The position numbers and the translations under genes were made by a program. This document shows, one piece after another, positions 34,741-44,424 of a DNA stretch of 64,000 nucleotides. The stretch lies in assembly GCA_022450155.1 (NCBI GenBank), contig JAKUQR010000012.1, positions 1-64,000 of the forward strand, in the 5' to 3' direction. The stretch's first letter is position 1. Each line of letters starts with the position of its first letter. The notes beneath the pieces were generated by a model that was not told where the DNA came from, made no database searches, and saw only the letters and a program-made list of their open reading frames with translations. The DNA comes from Gammaproteobacteria bacterium. Lineage in GTDB: Bacteria > Pseudomonadota > Gammaproteobacteria > Arenicellales > UBA868.

Positions 34741-35763
34741 GTGGCTAAGAAGTGTGTCGTTGTCTGGCTGAGTGTAGTCATTGCTCTGGCAAGTTCAGTG
34801 TCGGCGGGCCAGGTCGGTGAGGTGAACGTCTATAGTTATCGTAAACCGAAATTGATCGATCCGATGTTCGCAGCATTCACTGAACAGACCGGCATCAAGG
34901 TTAACTCGGTGTATGCCAAGCAAGGCATGCTTGCGAAACTACAAAGCGAAGGTCGAAACAGTCCAGCTGATCTTGTGTTTACCGTGGATATTGGCCGTTT
35001 GTCTGATATCCATAAAGCCGGACTCACTCAATCAGTGGATCGGTCTATGTTTGCTGCAGACATACCCGACAATTACATGGAGCCTAATGGTCACTGGTTC
35101 GGTTTAACAACGAGAGCGAGAATCATTGTGGCCTCGAAAGAACGCATTGCCCCGATGGCTATTTCGACATATGAAGATCTCGCCGATCCAAAGTGGAAAG
35201 GACGCATCTGTACCCGTTCGGTTAAACATCCCTATATGGTGGCTTTGACAGCCAGTATGATCGCCCATCACGGCTTAGCGGGAGCACGGACCTGGCTTTC
35301 TGGATTAAGAGATAACCTCGCGAGAAAGCCGCAGGGTAATGACCGCGCACAAGTCAAAGCAATCAAACAAGGGGTTTGTGATATTGCGGTCATCAATCAC
35401 TACTACATAGCCAAGATGCTCAAGGACCCGGAGCAGGTGCCGTGGGCCGAGGCCGTCAATGTTATTTTTCCCAACCAGGCGGGACGGGGCACACACATGA
35501 ATGTGAGCGGCGTTGCGTTGACCAAGCACGCGCCCAACAAGGACAACGCCATAAAATTGATGGCTTTCCTTGCCAGTGAAACCAGTCAGGAAATGTACGC
35601 TCAGAAAAATGCAGAATATCCGGTTAAACCGGGTATTGCCTGGAGTGACCTGCAAAACTCCTGGGGTAGTTTTAAGGAAGACTCGCTCAGTATGGCTGTT
35701 GTCGCCGACAACAGAGCTGCCGCGATCAAATTGGCGGATGAAGTGAATTTTAACGGTGGATAA
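34741..35763 (+). CDS. Periplasmic ferric-iron-binding protein (FbpA/FutA type)
   Basis: 340 aa from GTG with GGAG 5 bases upstream. Residues 1-22 are a signal peptide (KK, hydrophobic core, SVSA before GQV). The mature part starts with EVNVYSYRKPKLIDPMF, usual for class-1 solute-binding proteins of the FbpA family. The paired tyrosines Y221-Y222 (HYYIAKM) are expected iron ligands, and Y36 or Y58 may contribute. It captures Fe3+ and delivers it to the permease encoded 68 bp downstream. Expression is likely Fur-controlled through the site upstream. Confidence 0.92.
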   Translation: MAKKCVVVWLSVVIALASSVSAGQVGEVNVYSYRKPKLIDPMFAAFTEQTGIKVNSVYAKQGMLAKLQSEGRNSPADLVFTVDIGRLSDIHKAGLTQSVDRSMFAADIPDNYMEPNGHWFGLTTRARIIVASKERIAPMAISTYEDLADPKWKGRICTRSVKHPYMVALTASMIAHHGLAGARTWLSGLRDNLARKPQGNDRAQVKAIKQGVCDIAVINHYYIAKMLKDPEQVPWAEAVNVIFPNQAGRGTHMNVSGVALTKHAPNKDNAIKLMAFLASETSQEMYAQKNAEYPVKPGIAWSDLQNSWGSFKEDSLSMAVVADNRAAAIKLADEVNFNGG

Positions 35764-35831
35764 GCGAGCAGCCTGTCAGCGGTTGAAGCGCCAACTTCTC
35801 GGCACTCTTTCTCCAGGGTGATCACGATTTC

Positions 35832-37541
35832 ATGGCGAATGCCTCCACGCTGGCTGGATTTAAAGGATTTCGTTTCGGCTTTGACTTACCGCAGAAAAGC
35901 TGGACGTTAGCATCTGTATTTGTTGCCATATTGGTCGCACTGCCAGTTGCTGCTGTCATCTGGACAGCACTGAGACCCAGCGGCGATATCTGGTCTCACC
36001 TAATCTCCACATCATTGCCGGGCTACGTCAGTACGACACTCTGGCTCATGCTGGGTGTCGGGACGAGTGTCCTTCTGACTGGTGTAACGACTGCGTGGCT
36101 GATGACGATGTGTCGTTTTCCGGGCCGGCGGGTTTTTGAATGGTTACTGCTGCTGCCGCTGGCATTTCCAGCCTACGTTATCGCCTATGCGTACACTGAT
36201 TTACTTGAATATTCCGGTGCAGTTCAGATTTTTCTTCGCATGGCGTTTGACTGGCAGGCGCCACAGGACTACTGGTTTCCTGAGATCCGAAGCCTTGGCG
36301 GTGCTGTCACACTGATGGGCGTCGTCCTTTATCCCTACGTTTATCTGCTCGCCCGTGCCGCGTTTCTCGAACAATCGGTGAATGTTCTGGAGGTGACCCG
36401 GGTATTGGGGCATGGCCCGTGGCGAACTTTCTTTCGTGTGTCTTTGCCTGCAGCCCGCCCGGCAATTGTAATCGGTGTGGCTTTGGCATTGATGGAAACA
36501 CTCAACGACTTTGGGACGGTTGATTTCTTTGCCGTGCAGACCATGACTGCCGCACTGTTTGATGTGTGGCAGGGTATGGGCAGTCTGGTTGGCGGCGCGC
36601 AGATCGCAACCGCTATGCTGGCCTTTGTTGTTTTATTGATCTCTGTAGAACGCTTTAGTCGCCGTCAGCAGAAGGTGTACCAGAACGTCAGCAGTCGTTT
36701 TCGTGAGTTACCCAGCTACCACCTCGAAGGTTTGCCCAAGCTGTTGGCTTTCATGGCCTGCCTGCTGCCCATACTCATCGGTTTTGTCATTCCGTTGATT
36801 GTTCTGATCAGGCTGGCGGTAATCTATTTTGATGAATCGTGGACAGTAGACTTCAGGACCTATGTACTGAACAGTCTTATGCTCTCTGCAATCGCGGCTG
36901 CGGGGGCGCTGCTGGTTGCTTTGCTGATTGCTTACGGACAGCGCTTGCGTGGCGGGCGAGTTATCAGCTTTGCGGCGCGCATTGCATCTTTAGGGTATGC
37001 CGTGCCGGGTGCCGTGCTGGGGGTGGGTGTGCTGATACCGTTCGCCTATTTTGACAACTCCCTGGACGCACTGATGCGGGAGATGTTCGGGATATCCACT
37101 GGATTATTGCTCAGCGGCACGCTGGTGGCGGTTGTATTTGCTTACGTGGTCCGCTTTCTTGCTGTTGCCCTGGGCCAGGTCGAATCCAGCCTGGCCAAGG
37201 TATCGCCATCGTTAGACATGGCCGCTCGAACACTGGGTTACGGGGCAGGCGAAACGCTTCTGCGCTATCACATGCCACTGATTCGAGGCGGTATGCTGAC
37301 AGCTGTCATGATTGTTTTTGTGGACTGTATGAAAGAACTGCCGGCCACATTAATTCTGAGACCTTTTAATTTTGAGACCCTGGCGACGCATGTTTACTGG
37401 TTTGCATCTGACGAGATGCTCGGCGAAGCGGCACTGGGATCATTGACCATAGTACTGGTTGGACTGATTCCAGTTTTATTCCTGAGCACCATGACCGCAC
37501 GGGCACGTTCAACCCGACTCAGCAGTGGTACAGTGACTTAG
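35832..37541 (+). CDS. Ferric iron ABC transporter, fused permease (FbpB type)
   Basis: 569 aa containing two permease halves in one chain, the usual form in FbpB. Each half carries the EAA-like cytoplasmic loop that docks to the ATPase: EVTRVLGHGPWRTFFRVSLP in the first and DMAARTLGYGAGETLLRYHMP in the second. About twelve membrane helices are predicted by hydrophobicity. It forms the inner-membrane channel of the importer, between the binding protein and the ATPase, and is separated from the ATPase gene by 3 bp. Confidence 0.93.
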   Translation: MANASTLAGFKGFRFGFDLPQKSWTLASVFVAILVALPVAAVIWTALRPSGDIWSHLISTSLPGYVSTTLWLMLGVGTSVLLTGVTTAWLMTMCRFPGRRVFEWLLLLPLAFPAYVIAYAYTDLLEYSGAVQIFLRMAFDWQAPQDYWFPEIRSLGGAVTLMGVVLYPYVYLLARAAFLEQSVNVLEVTRVLGHGPWRTFFRVSLPAARPAIVIGVALALMETLNDFGTVDFFAVQTMTAALFDVWQGMGSLVGGAQIATAMLAFVVLLISVERFSRRQQKVYQNVSSRFRELPSYHLEGLPKLLAFMACLLPILIGFVIPLIVLIRLAVIYFDESWTVDFRTYVLNSLMLSAIAAAGALLVALLIAYGQRLRGGRVISFAARIASLGYAVPGAVLGVGVLIPFAYFDNSLDALMREMFGISTGLLLSGTLVAVVFAYVVRFLAVALGQVESSLAKVSPSLDMAARTLGYGAGETLLRYHMPLIRGGMLTAVMIVFVDCMKELPATLILRPFNFETLATHVYWFASDEMLGEAALGSLTIVLVGLIPVLFLSTMTARARSTRLSSGTVT

Positions 37542-37544
37542 GTT

Positions 37545-38657
37545 ATGAGCAGGACGCCTTCAAAGACCTTTCTGGACGGTTCTCCTGATGTGCCGTTACT
37601 CGAAATTCAGGGTATTTCTTGCAATTATGGTCTGGAACGGGCGGTCTATGATCTCAGTCTGACTGTTAACAAAGGCGAACAGGTTTGCCTGTTGGGTCCC
37701 AGTGGTTGCGGCAAGACCACGGTGCTGCGGGCAGTTGCCGGGTTTCAGGCGCTGCTTTCCGGCAGTATCTCGATCAATGGTCAATGTATCTCACGACCGG
37801 GCGAGATCCTGTCACCGGAAAAGCGCCGGGTCGGGATGGTGTTTCAGGACCATGCGCTGTTTCCTCATCTTTCTGTTGAGCAAAATGTCGGGTCGGGCCT
37901 GCGTACTTTGTCTGCGCCAGAACGGCGCACGACGGTGTCGGAATTACTGGAACGTGTCGGCTTGACGAGCGTGGCACAGCGGTTTCCACATGAGCTTTCT
38001 GGTGGCCAGCAGCAACGGGTTGCGCTTGCACGAGCACTGGCACCCCGGCCACTGTTACTGCTGATGGATGAGCCGTTTTCCAGTTTGGATCTGGATCTAC
38101 GCGAACGGATGGGACAGGAGGTGGCCGATATGCTCAAAGCAAACGGGATCACCTGCATCCTGGTGACCCACGACCAAAATGATGCGTTTGCAATGGGTGA
38201 CAAGGTCGGAGTGATGGCGGACGGGCGCCTTCTGCAGTGGGACACGGCTTACAACTTGTATCACGAACCCGGAAACCGTTTCGTTGCCGATTTTATCGGC
38301 AACGGAATTTTTCTACCCGCCGAAGTCAAAACTTCCCGCACGGTGGATTCTGAATTTGGAGAACTCACCGGAGATCAGAGTATTGTGACGCCGCCTGGCA
38401 GTCAGGTCGAAGTGCTGATTCGGCCCGACGATGTAGTGCTCGATTTAGACAGCCCGATCAGAGGCCGTGTCGTACGCAAAGCCTTCAAGGGAGCTGAAAT
38501 CCTCTATACGATTCGTTTTGAAACAGGCACGACCGTGTTAACCCTGTTTCCCAGCCACGCCAATTTCGAAGTCGGTGATGACATCGGGATAAGGTTCGAA
38601 GTCGACCATCTGGTAACCTTCGCGATCGATACTGCCACGGTAGATCCGGTTGAGTAA
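37545..38657 (+). CDS. Ferric iron ABC transporter, ATP-binding subunit (FbpC type)
   Basis: 370 aa. Walker A is GPSGCGKTT at 51-59, the Q-loop FQDHALFPHLS near 100-110, the signature LSGGQQQR at 151-158, Walker B LLLMDEPF at 171-178, and the switch His in VTHDQ. A C-terminal TOBE-like domain (about 285-365) fits the CUT1/Fbp ATPases. It powers iron uptake with the two preceding gene products. It converges on the acyl-CoA dehydrogenase gene, with 33 bp between the stops. Confidence 0.93.
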   Translation: MSRTPSKTFLDGSPDVPLLEIQGISCNYGLERAVYDLSLTVNKGEQVCLLGPSGCGKTTVLRAVAGFQALLSGSISINGQCISRPGEILSPEKRRVGMVFQDHALFPHLSVEQNVGSGLRTLSAPERRTTVSELLERVGLTSVAQRFPHELSGGQQQRVALARALAPRPLLLLMDEPFSSLDLDLRERMGQEVADMLKANGITCILVTHDQNDAFAMGDKVGVMADGRLLQWDTAYNLYHEPGNRFVADFIGNGIFLPAEVKTSRTVDSEFGELTGDQSIVTPPGSQVEVLIRPDDVVLDLDSPIRGRVVRKAFKGAEILYTIRFETGTTVLTLFPSHANFEVGDDIGIRFEVDHLVTFAIDTATVDPVE

Positions 38658-38690
38658 ACCGGGTACGTTCCAGCAGTGCCGATGTAGCGG

Positions 38691-39941
38691 TTAGGGTGCC
38701 TCTGAGGGCCTGAGGTAGGCGGCGGTGGTTCCATCGTCGTCATCATGCTCCATTAATTCCGCACGCGCGACTGACCGCAGGTGGACCTCATCCGGTCCAT
38801 CGGCATAGCGCAGTGCCCGGCCCCAGGTCCAGTGATCGGCCAGGGGTGTGTCCGGGCTGATACCCATTGCCCCGAACAACTGCATGGCCCGATCAATCAC
38901 GGTGACATGAAGATTGGGCACCAGAGCCTTGATCATGGCAATTTCCTTGCGGGCGCTCTGGGCGCCACGCTCATCGATCAGCCAGGCAGTTTTCAGAACC
39001 AGTAAGCGGGCTTGTTCGATCTCGATTCGCGAACGGGCAATCCAGTCGGTTACGGCACCGTGTTCATAAAGGTTTTTGCCAAAGGTCTGTCGTTGTTTCG
39101 ACCGTTTGATCATCAGTTCCATTGCAAGTTCTGCTGCTCCGATTGAACGCATACAATGGTGAATCCGACCCGGTCCAAGGCGGGCCTGGGCCAGCGTGAA
39201 GCCACTGCCTTCCTGGCCGAGCAGGTTGCTTACAGGCACACGGACGCTATCGAAGATCATCTCGCAGTGACCTTCCGGGGCGTGGTGATTCATGATCCGG
39301 ATGTTGCGTACGATGTTCACGCCGGGTGTGTCTATGGGAATAAGCACCATGCTTTGTTGGCTGTGTCGCGCGGCTTCAGGATCGGTTTTCCCCATCAGGA
39401 TAATCAGCCGGCAGTGGGGATGAGCCGCATTGGTGATAAACCATTTTCGGCCGTTGATTACGTATTCATCCCCGACGTGTTCAATACGGGTCTGGATGTT
39501 GGTGGCATCCGATGACGCCACATCCGGTTCTGTCATCGCAAACGCGGATCGTATTTCACCCTGCAGCAGCGGACGCAGCCATTGCTCATACTGTTCAGGT
39601 GTCGCGAACATGTGCAGGAGTTCCATGTTACCGGTGTCGGGTGCATTGCAGTTGAACACCTCAGATGCCCAGGCCACACGGCCCATGATTTCAGCGAGCG
39701 GAGCGTATTCCAGGTTGCTGAGACGAGTCCCGGGCTCTTGTTCCCGAAGGTCCGGTAGAAAAAGGTTCCAGAGCTCTTGATCACGCGCTCGGGCCTTCAA
39801 GGGTTCCATAAAGGAGACCGGAAACTGCCCTTGCTCTATCTCTTCGTGCCACAGCCAGATCCGAGGCACGATGTGTTCAGTCAAAAACGTATTGACTCTG
39901 GCACGCAGTGCCTCGACCTTAGGTGTGTAGGCGAAATCCAT
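38691..39941 (-). CDS. Acyl-CoA dehydrogenase of the ACAD10/11-like group
   Basis: 416 aa. It has the full dehydrogenase fold: AMTEPDVASSDATNIQTR, GRKWFITNAAHPHCRLIILMG, the FAD motif RQTFGKNLYEHGAVTDW, and FGAMGISPDTPLAD. At the usual catalytic Glu position the sequence is LRYADGPDEVH, placing D381 there, a change characteristic of the ACAD10/11 group. The kinase-like gene 18 bp upstream is the partner domain that is fused to it in mammalian ACAD10/11. Together they may process 4-hydroxyacyl-CoAs. Family assignment is firm, and the pathway is inferred. Confidence 0.9.
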   Translation of the reverse strand: MDFAYTPKVEALRARVNTFLTEHIVPRIWLWHEEIEQGQFPVSFMEPLKARARDQELWNLFLPDLREQEPGTRLSNLEYAPLAEIMGRVAWASEVFNCNAPDTGNMELLHMFATPEQYEQWLRPLLQGEIRSAFAMTEPDVASSDATNIQTRIEHVGDEYVINGRKWFITNAAHPHCRLIILMGKTDPEAARHSQQSMVLIPIDTPGVNIVRNIRIMNHHAPEGHCEMIFDSVRVPVSNLLGQEGSGFTLAQARLGPGRIHHCMRSIGAAELAMELMIKRSKQRQTFGKNLYEHGAVTDWIARSRIEIEQARLLVLKTAWLIDERGAQSARKEIAMIKALVPNLHVTVIDRAMQLFGAMGISPDTPLADHWTWGRALRYADGPDEVHLRSVARAELMEHDDDDGTTAAYLRPSEAP

Positions 39942-39959
39942 CAGTCAACTGTACTGCAA

Positions 39960-40991
39960 TCAGGTGCGTTCATCGTTGAGGATGCGTTCGGCCAACTCAG
40001 CCAGAGGGCGCACCATGCTGCCCATTTTTGCTGCCCGTTCGTTTGATGCATTCCCGTCAAGCGAACGTTTGTAGACACCCTGCAGTATTGCGGCCAGCCG
40101 GAACAGAGAGAAAGCGATGTAGTAGTGCCAGTTATCGATACCGGAAATGCCGCGCAGCTGGCAGTATCGGTCAAGCATCTGCGCTTCTTCGGGTATACCC
40201 AGAGCGCGACGATCCTTGCCGCCTAGCCCCTGAATGTGCTGGCCCGGAGTTATGCGCAGGCCCATACAGAAATAAGCCAGGTCTGCCAGGGGATGGCCGA
40301 CTGTCGAGATTTCCCAGTCGATCACCGCCAGGATCCGGTATTCGTGGTCGTGAAAAATCATGTTGTCCAGTCGGTAATCGCCGTGTATCAAACCATTCTG
40401 ACCATCGTCCGGCGGCGAATGTTCGGGCAGCCAGTCCATAAGGTGTTCCATCGCTTCGATTCTTTCGGTCTCACTGGCACGATACTGCTTACTCCAGCGG
40501 CCAGTCTGGCGATCAAAGTAGCTCCCGGGGCGTCCGAAATCCTCGAGGCCAACAGCAACATGATTTACGCTGTGCAGTTCCGCAAGGACCCGGATAATTT
40601 CATCGTAAAGCTGGCCGCGATCGGATGCGGCCAGTTCTGATAGAGATGGATCCCAGAATATTCGACCTTCAACGCAGCTCATGATGTAGAACATCGTATC
40701 GAATACGTTGTCATCTTCACACAGTGTGTACATCCGCGGCACGGGCACAGCTGTATCGGCCAGCGCTCGCATGATTCGATACTCTCGATCCACAGCGTGG
40801 GCCGACTTAAGCAGCTGGCCTAAAGGTTTTCGCCGCAGTACATAACGGCCGCTGCGCGCACGCACGCGGTAGGTCGGGTTGGACTGACCGGTGGGGAATT
40901 TCTCGATGGTTTCAAACCCAGAAAACCCTGGTACGTTCGACTCCAACCAGGGCACAAGGCGAGTGGTATCGGGCGAAGGGGCAGAAGTCAT
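39960..40991 (-). CDS. APH-family phosphotransferase, ACAD10/11-type kinase partner
   Basis: 343 aa from the ATG at 40991; a longer frame to 41147 would run into the ABC exporter gene. The kinase fold shows TGQSNPTYRV and YVLRRKPLG (ATP loop and Lys), LIHGDYRLDN with the catalytic Asp, and VIDWEISTVGHPLADL with the metal-binding Asp. Bacterial LvaA and the kinase domain of ACAD10/11 are relatives: they phosphorylate 4-hydroxyacyl-CoAs. It precedes the acyl-CoA dehydrogenase gene in one transcription unit. Confidence 0.9.
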   Translation of the reverse strand: MTSAPSPDTTRLVPWLESNVPGFSGFETIEKFPTGQSNPTYRVRARSGRYVLRRKPLGQLLKSAHAVDREYRIMRALADTAVPVPRMYTLCEDDNVFDTMFYIMSCVEGRIFWDPSLSELAASDRGQLYDEIIRVLAELHSVNHVAVGLEDFGRPGSYFDRQTGRWSKQYRASETERIEAMEHLMDWLPEHSPPDDGQNGLIHGDYRLDNMIFHDHEYRILAVIDWEISTVGHPLADLAYFCMGLRITPGQHIQGLGGKDRRALGIPEEAQMLDRYCQLRGISGIDNWHYYIAFSLFRLAAILQGVYKRSLDGNASNERAAKMGSMVRPLAELAERILNDERT

Positions 40992-41101
40992 GAGCTGTGT
41001 TCGAGTGTACCCAATCCGGGCCATCCGGTCTGAAGCCGCAGCTTTAGCTATCGGGTCAGGTAGAAACATCATATTAAACAGTTTTTCGCTGGCGGCAAAA
41101 T

Positions 41102-42937
41102 TCAGGCATGCTGACTGCGTTTGCGTTCTTTTTCCTGTTCTTGCCAAAGAGCCGCGTAAAGCCCGTCCTTAGCCAACAGTTGCTGGTGGGTACCGTGTTC
41201 GATGATTCGGCCATCGTCCAGCACCAGGATTCGATCGGCCGAGACCACCGTGGATAGCCGATGGGCAATGATCAGGGTGCTCCGCCCGCTGGAGATTTCA
41301 TCCAGGTTCGTCTGTATATCGGTTTCTGTTGCGCTGTCCAGGGAAGAGGTGGCCTCGTCAAAGAAAAATACTGTCGGGTTCTTGAGTACGGCCCGGGCAA
41401 TTGCGACACGTTGTTTTTCGCCACCGGAGAGCTTCAAACCTCGCTCACCGACACGGGTCTGGTAGCCGGCGGGCAGTTGCACAATAAAATCGTGAATCCT
41501 GGCTGTACGGGCGGCTTCGTAGATATGCTGTTCGTCGGCACTCGGGTCTCCATAGGCGATGTTGTAATAGATCGTGTCGTTGAACAGAACGGTATCCTGC
41601 GGAACCACACCGATGGCATCGCGGAGTGACGTCTGAGTAATTTCCTGTAAATCGAGACCATCGACTGAGATCCGGCCTGAACTGGGCTCGTAAAATCGCA
41701 GCAGCAGACGGCTGATCGTTGACTTGCCGGCACCTGTGGGACCGACAATGGCCACTTTTTCTCCGGCTTTCACCTGAAAGCTGATGCCATGCAGAATCTT
41801 CCTTTGCACGTCGTAGCCAAAGTGAACGTCGGTGAATCTGATGTCACCCCGGGTAGAGCCCAGAGGCTGCGCGCCAGGCAGGTCTTTGATCTCCGGCACC
41901 TCTTCCAGCAGGGAAAACATGTTCTCCATATCGACTAGAGCCTGCCGGATTTCTCGGTACACCGTGCCAAGAAAATTCAGTGGGATGGACAGCTGCATCA
42001 GATAGGTGTTTACCACCACAAATCCCCCGATAGTCATCGTGCCGTCACGGATATTCAGGGCGGCCATGATCAGCATGATGGTGATACCACTGAGCACGAC
42101 GATCGCCTGGCTGACATTCAGGAGAGACAAGCTTTCGCGGCTTTTGACTGCGGCTTGCTCATAGGTCTTGAGTGCCTGGTCAACACGGGTCAGTTCATGC
42201 GATTCGTTGTTGAAATATCGTACTGTCTCAAAGTTGAGCAGACTGTCGACCTGGCGTGTGCTGACTTCATTTTCCGCATCGTTCATTTTGCGGCGGATAC
42301 GCATGCGCCAGGCCGTGATGCCAAAGGTCAGCCACACATAGATGCCTATAGTGACTGCTGTGACCAGTGCATAAGAGATACCGAACAGGTACCAGAGAAT
42401 GCCGCAGACCAGAACCACTTCGAACAGGGTCGGCAGGATGTTAAAGGCAACGAAAGTCAGCAGAAACTGAATTCCGTTGGTGCCCCGGTCGATAAACCGG
42501 TTCAGTGCGCCGGTCTTTCTCTCAAGGTGAAAGCGTATCGATAGCGAGTGCAGATGATTGAAGACCTTGATGGCGACCTGCCGGACGGCATGTTGGGAGA
42601 CCCTGGAAAAGACCGCATCTCTGATCTCGTTAAAGACAACGTAAGAAAACCGTGCCAGTCCGTAGGCCGCGAGCGCGGCAATGGGAATGCCAAACAGCAG
42701 GCCCATCTGATCTTCCAGACTCGACAGTGTGTCCACGGCCCTGCCGAGAATCAAGGGCACGGTGAGATTTGCGAGTTTGGCCATAACCAGGCTGACCACG
42801 GCCACCACGACCCGGGCCTTGAGGTCTTTGCGCCCTGCCGGCCAGAAAAAAGGCAACACCAGCGCGCAGGTCTTCCATAGGTTTCCGTTTTCCCCGTCAG
42901 ACGGAGTTGCCGGCGTTGTGTCGGGTTCGGTTTTCAT
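41102..42937 (-). CDS. Atm1/HMT1-type ABC exporter (fused membrane and ATPase)
   Basis: 611 aa half-transporter. The N-terminal six-helix domain covers about 25-330 and contains the Atm1-type segment RKTGALNRFIDRGTNGIQFLL. The nucleotide domain has Walker A GPTGAGKST, signature LSGGEKQR, Walker B VFFFDEATSSLD and switch IAHRLSTV. Atm1-type exporters carry glutathione-linked sulfur or metal conjugates from the cytoplasm or mitochondrial matrix. It should homodimerise in the inner membrane. The first 20 residues are hydrophilic. It is divergent to glpE, with 119 bp between the starts. Confidence 0.93.
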   Translation of the reverse strand: MKTEPDTTPATPSDGENGNLWKTCALVLPFFWPAGRKDLKARVVVAVVSLVMAKLANLTVPLILGRAVDTLSSLEDQMGLLFGIPIAALAAYGLARFSYVVFNEIRDAVFSRVSQHAVRQVAIKVFNHLHSLSIRFHLERKTGALNRFIDRGTNGIQFLLTFVAFNILPTLFEVVLVCGILWYLFGISYALVTAVTIGIYVWLTFGITAWRMRIRRKMNDAENEVSTRQVDSLLNFETVRYFNNESHELTRVDQALKTYEQAAVKSRESLSLLNVSQAIVVLSGITIMLIMAALNIRDGTMTIGGFVVVNTYLMQLSIPLNFLGTVYREIRQALVDMENMFSLLEEVPEIKDLPGAQPLGSTRGDIRFTDVHFGYDVQRKILHGISFQVKAGEKVAIVGPTGAGKSTISRLLLRFYEPSSGRISVDGLDLQEITQTSLRDAIGVVPQDTVLFNDTIYYNIAYGDPSADEQHIYEAARTARIHDFIVQLPAGYQTRVGERGLKLSGGEKQRVAIARAVLKNPTVFFFDEATSSLDSATETDIQTNLDEISSGRSTLIIAHRLSTVVSADRILVLDDGRIIEHGTHQQLLAKDGLYAALWQEQEKERKRSQHA

Positions 42938-43056
42938 CAGTGTTGACGGTTCGTAAGTCCGGTTATGCAGACAGAGCCCGTATTACCGTAATGGTTCTCG
43001 GTTTATCTGATCTGAATTTTGCATTATGGTCTGTTTTGAGCAACTTGGAGGATTCT

Positions 43057-43371
43057 ATGTATCTTGAACTTGCGCCCGCAAAAGCCCACGAGGCGATATC
43101 TGACGGAGATGTCACGCTCGTTGACATACGAGATCCTGAGTCGTTTCAAGCGGCCCGCCTGGCTGATGCCGTGCATATCAATGATACTAATATCCAGGAG
43201 TTTCTTGAGTCTGCCGACAGACAGCAGCCACTGATTGTCTACTGTTACCATGGCATTTCCAGTGCCGGCGCTGCGTCGTTCTTCTCGGAGCAGGGGTTCG
43301 AGAAGGTCTCCCATATCGAGGGCGGTTTCGAAGCTTGGCAACACAGTGGTTTACCGACCAGCAGTGGTTAA
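43057..43371 (+). CDS. glpE: Single-domain rhodanese, thiosulfate sulfurtransferase GlpE
   Basis: 104 aa from the ATG preceded by GGAGG; the longer open frame upstream overlaps the ABC exporter promoter region. It has VTLVDIRDPESF and the active-site loop C-Y-H-G-I-S-S with the catalytic Cys, matching GlpE, then HIEGGFEAW. It transfers sulfur from thiosulfate to thiol acceptors in the cytoplasm. Length and loop agree with GlpE, so the symbol is used by similarity. It converges with srkA, 54 bp apart. Confidence 0.92.
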   Translation: MYLELAPAKAHEAISDGDVTLVDIRDPESFQAARLADAVHINDTNIQEFLESADRQQPLIVYCYHGISSAGAASFFSEQGFEKVSHIEGGFEAWQHSGLPTSSG

Positions 43372-43425
43372 GACCTGTCAAAAGGGTAGGACCTGACTCG
43401 GCCGACGTGGTGCCCATTCAAGCGC

Positions 43426-44424
43426 TCAAGGGATGTTCAACGGAGGTTCCGACATCAGTGCCGCCTGTTCGCGGAGATCGAGTATGTGTTGCTCCCAGCA
43501 GCGTTGTGAGTTGAACCACGGAAATGCTCTGGGGAACGCCGGGTCAGTCCATCGCCGGGCCAGCCAGGCATAGTGATGGATCAGCCGCAGTGTTCGCAGT
43601 GCTTCGACAAGGTGTAGCTGGCGTGCATCGAATTCATAGAACCGGGTGTATCCTTCAAGCAGTCGAGCAAGGGTAACCTCCTGTTCGGTTCGGTCTCCGG
43701 ACAAGAACATCCACAGGTCCTGAATAGCCGGTGTCATACGGGAATCGTCTAGGTCGACAAGATGAGGACCATCATCGGTCCACAGAATATTGCCGATGTG
43801 ACAGTCGCCGTGTGTGCGGATCAGATCGACCGAACCAGCACGCTCATAACACCAGCCAATCTGCTGAATCAGATCTTCGGTGAGTGACTGATAAGCCGCT
43901 TCCAGATCTTTTGGTATGAAGTCATGTGCCAGAATGAACTGGCACGACTCAACGCCGAATGTGGTTACATCAAGCGTGGGCCGATGTTCGTAGGCGCGCA
44001 TACATCCTCGCGCATGCAATCGTCCTATAAAGCGTCCAAGCTGACGCTGATGTTCAGGGTTTTCAAGATCAGGGGCGCGCCCGCCGCGGCGTGGAAACAG
44101 TGCGAAGCGGTAGGAGCCATACTGGAACAGGGTTTCTCCACGTGTGTCTGCGATGGGTGCAATTAAAGCGATGTCGTCAGCTGCCAGTTCCAGAGCGAAT
44201 GTATGCTCTTCACCGATCATGGCGTCATTCCATCGATGTGGCCGGTAGAATTTTGCGATTAATGCTTTGTTATCTTCTACGCCAACCTGGTAAACCCGGT
44301 TCTCGAAGCTGTTCAGTACCAGCAGGTGGCCATCACAGATGTAACCACGGCTTTCAACCGCTGCCAGCACTTCATCCGGGCCCAGGTTCTGATAATCAAG
44401 AACGGTGTCAGTGTGCATGCTCAA
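43426..44424 (-). CDS. srkA: Stress response kinase A (YihE-type Ser/Thr protein kinase)
   Basis: 332 aa, the length of SrkA/YihE. The start LGPDEVLAAVESRGYICDGHLLVLNSFENRVYQV is the family hallmark, followed by RTHGDCHIGNILW with the catalytic Asp and HLVDLDDSRM with the metal-binding Asp of the choline-kinase-like fold. In E. coli SrkA opposes MazEF-driven cell death under stress. Here it overlaps the MFS gene stop by 4 bp (ATGA), so it is translated after that transporter in one operon. Confidence 0.94.
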   Translation of the reverse strand: MSMHTDTVLDYQNLGPDEVLAAVESRGYICDGHLLVLNSFENRVYQVGVEDNKALIAKFYRPHRWNDAMIGEEHTFALELAADDIALIAPIADTRGETLFQYGSYRFALFPRRGGRAPDLENPEHQRQLGRFIGRLHARGCMRAYEHRPTLDVTTFGVESCQFILAHDFIPKDLEAAYQSLTEDLIQQIGWCYERAGSVDLIRTHGDCHIGNILWTDDGPHLVDLDDSRMTPAIQDLWMFLSGDRTEQEVTLARLLEGYTRFYEFDARQLHLVEALRTLRLIHHYAWLARRWTDPAFPRAFPWFNSQRCWEQHILDLREQAALMSEPPLNIP

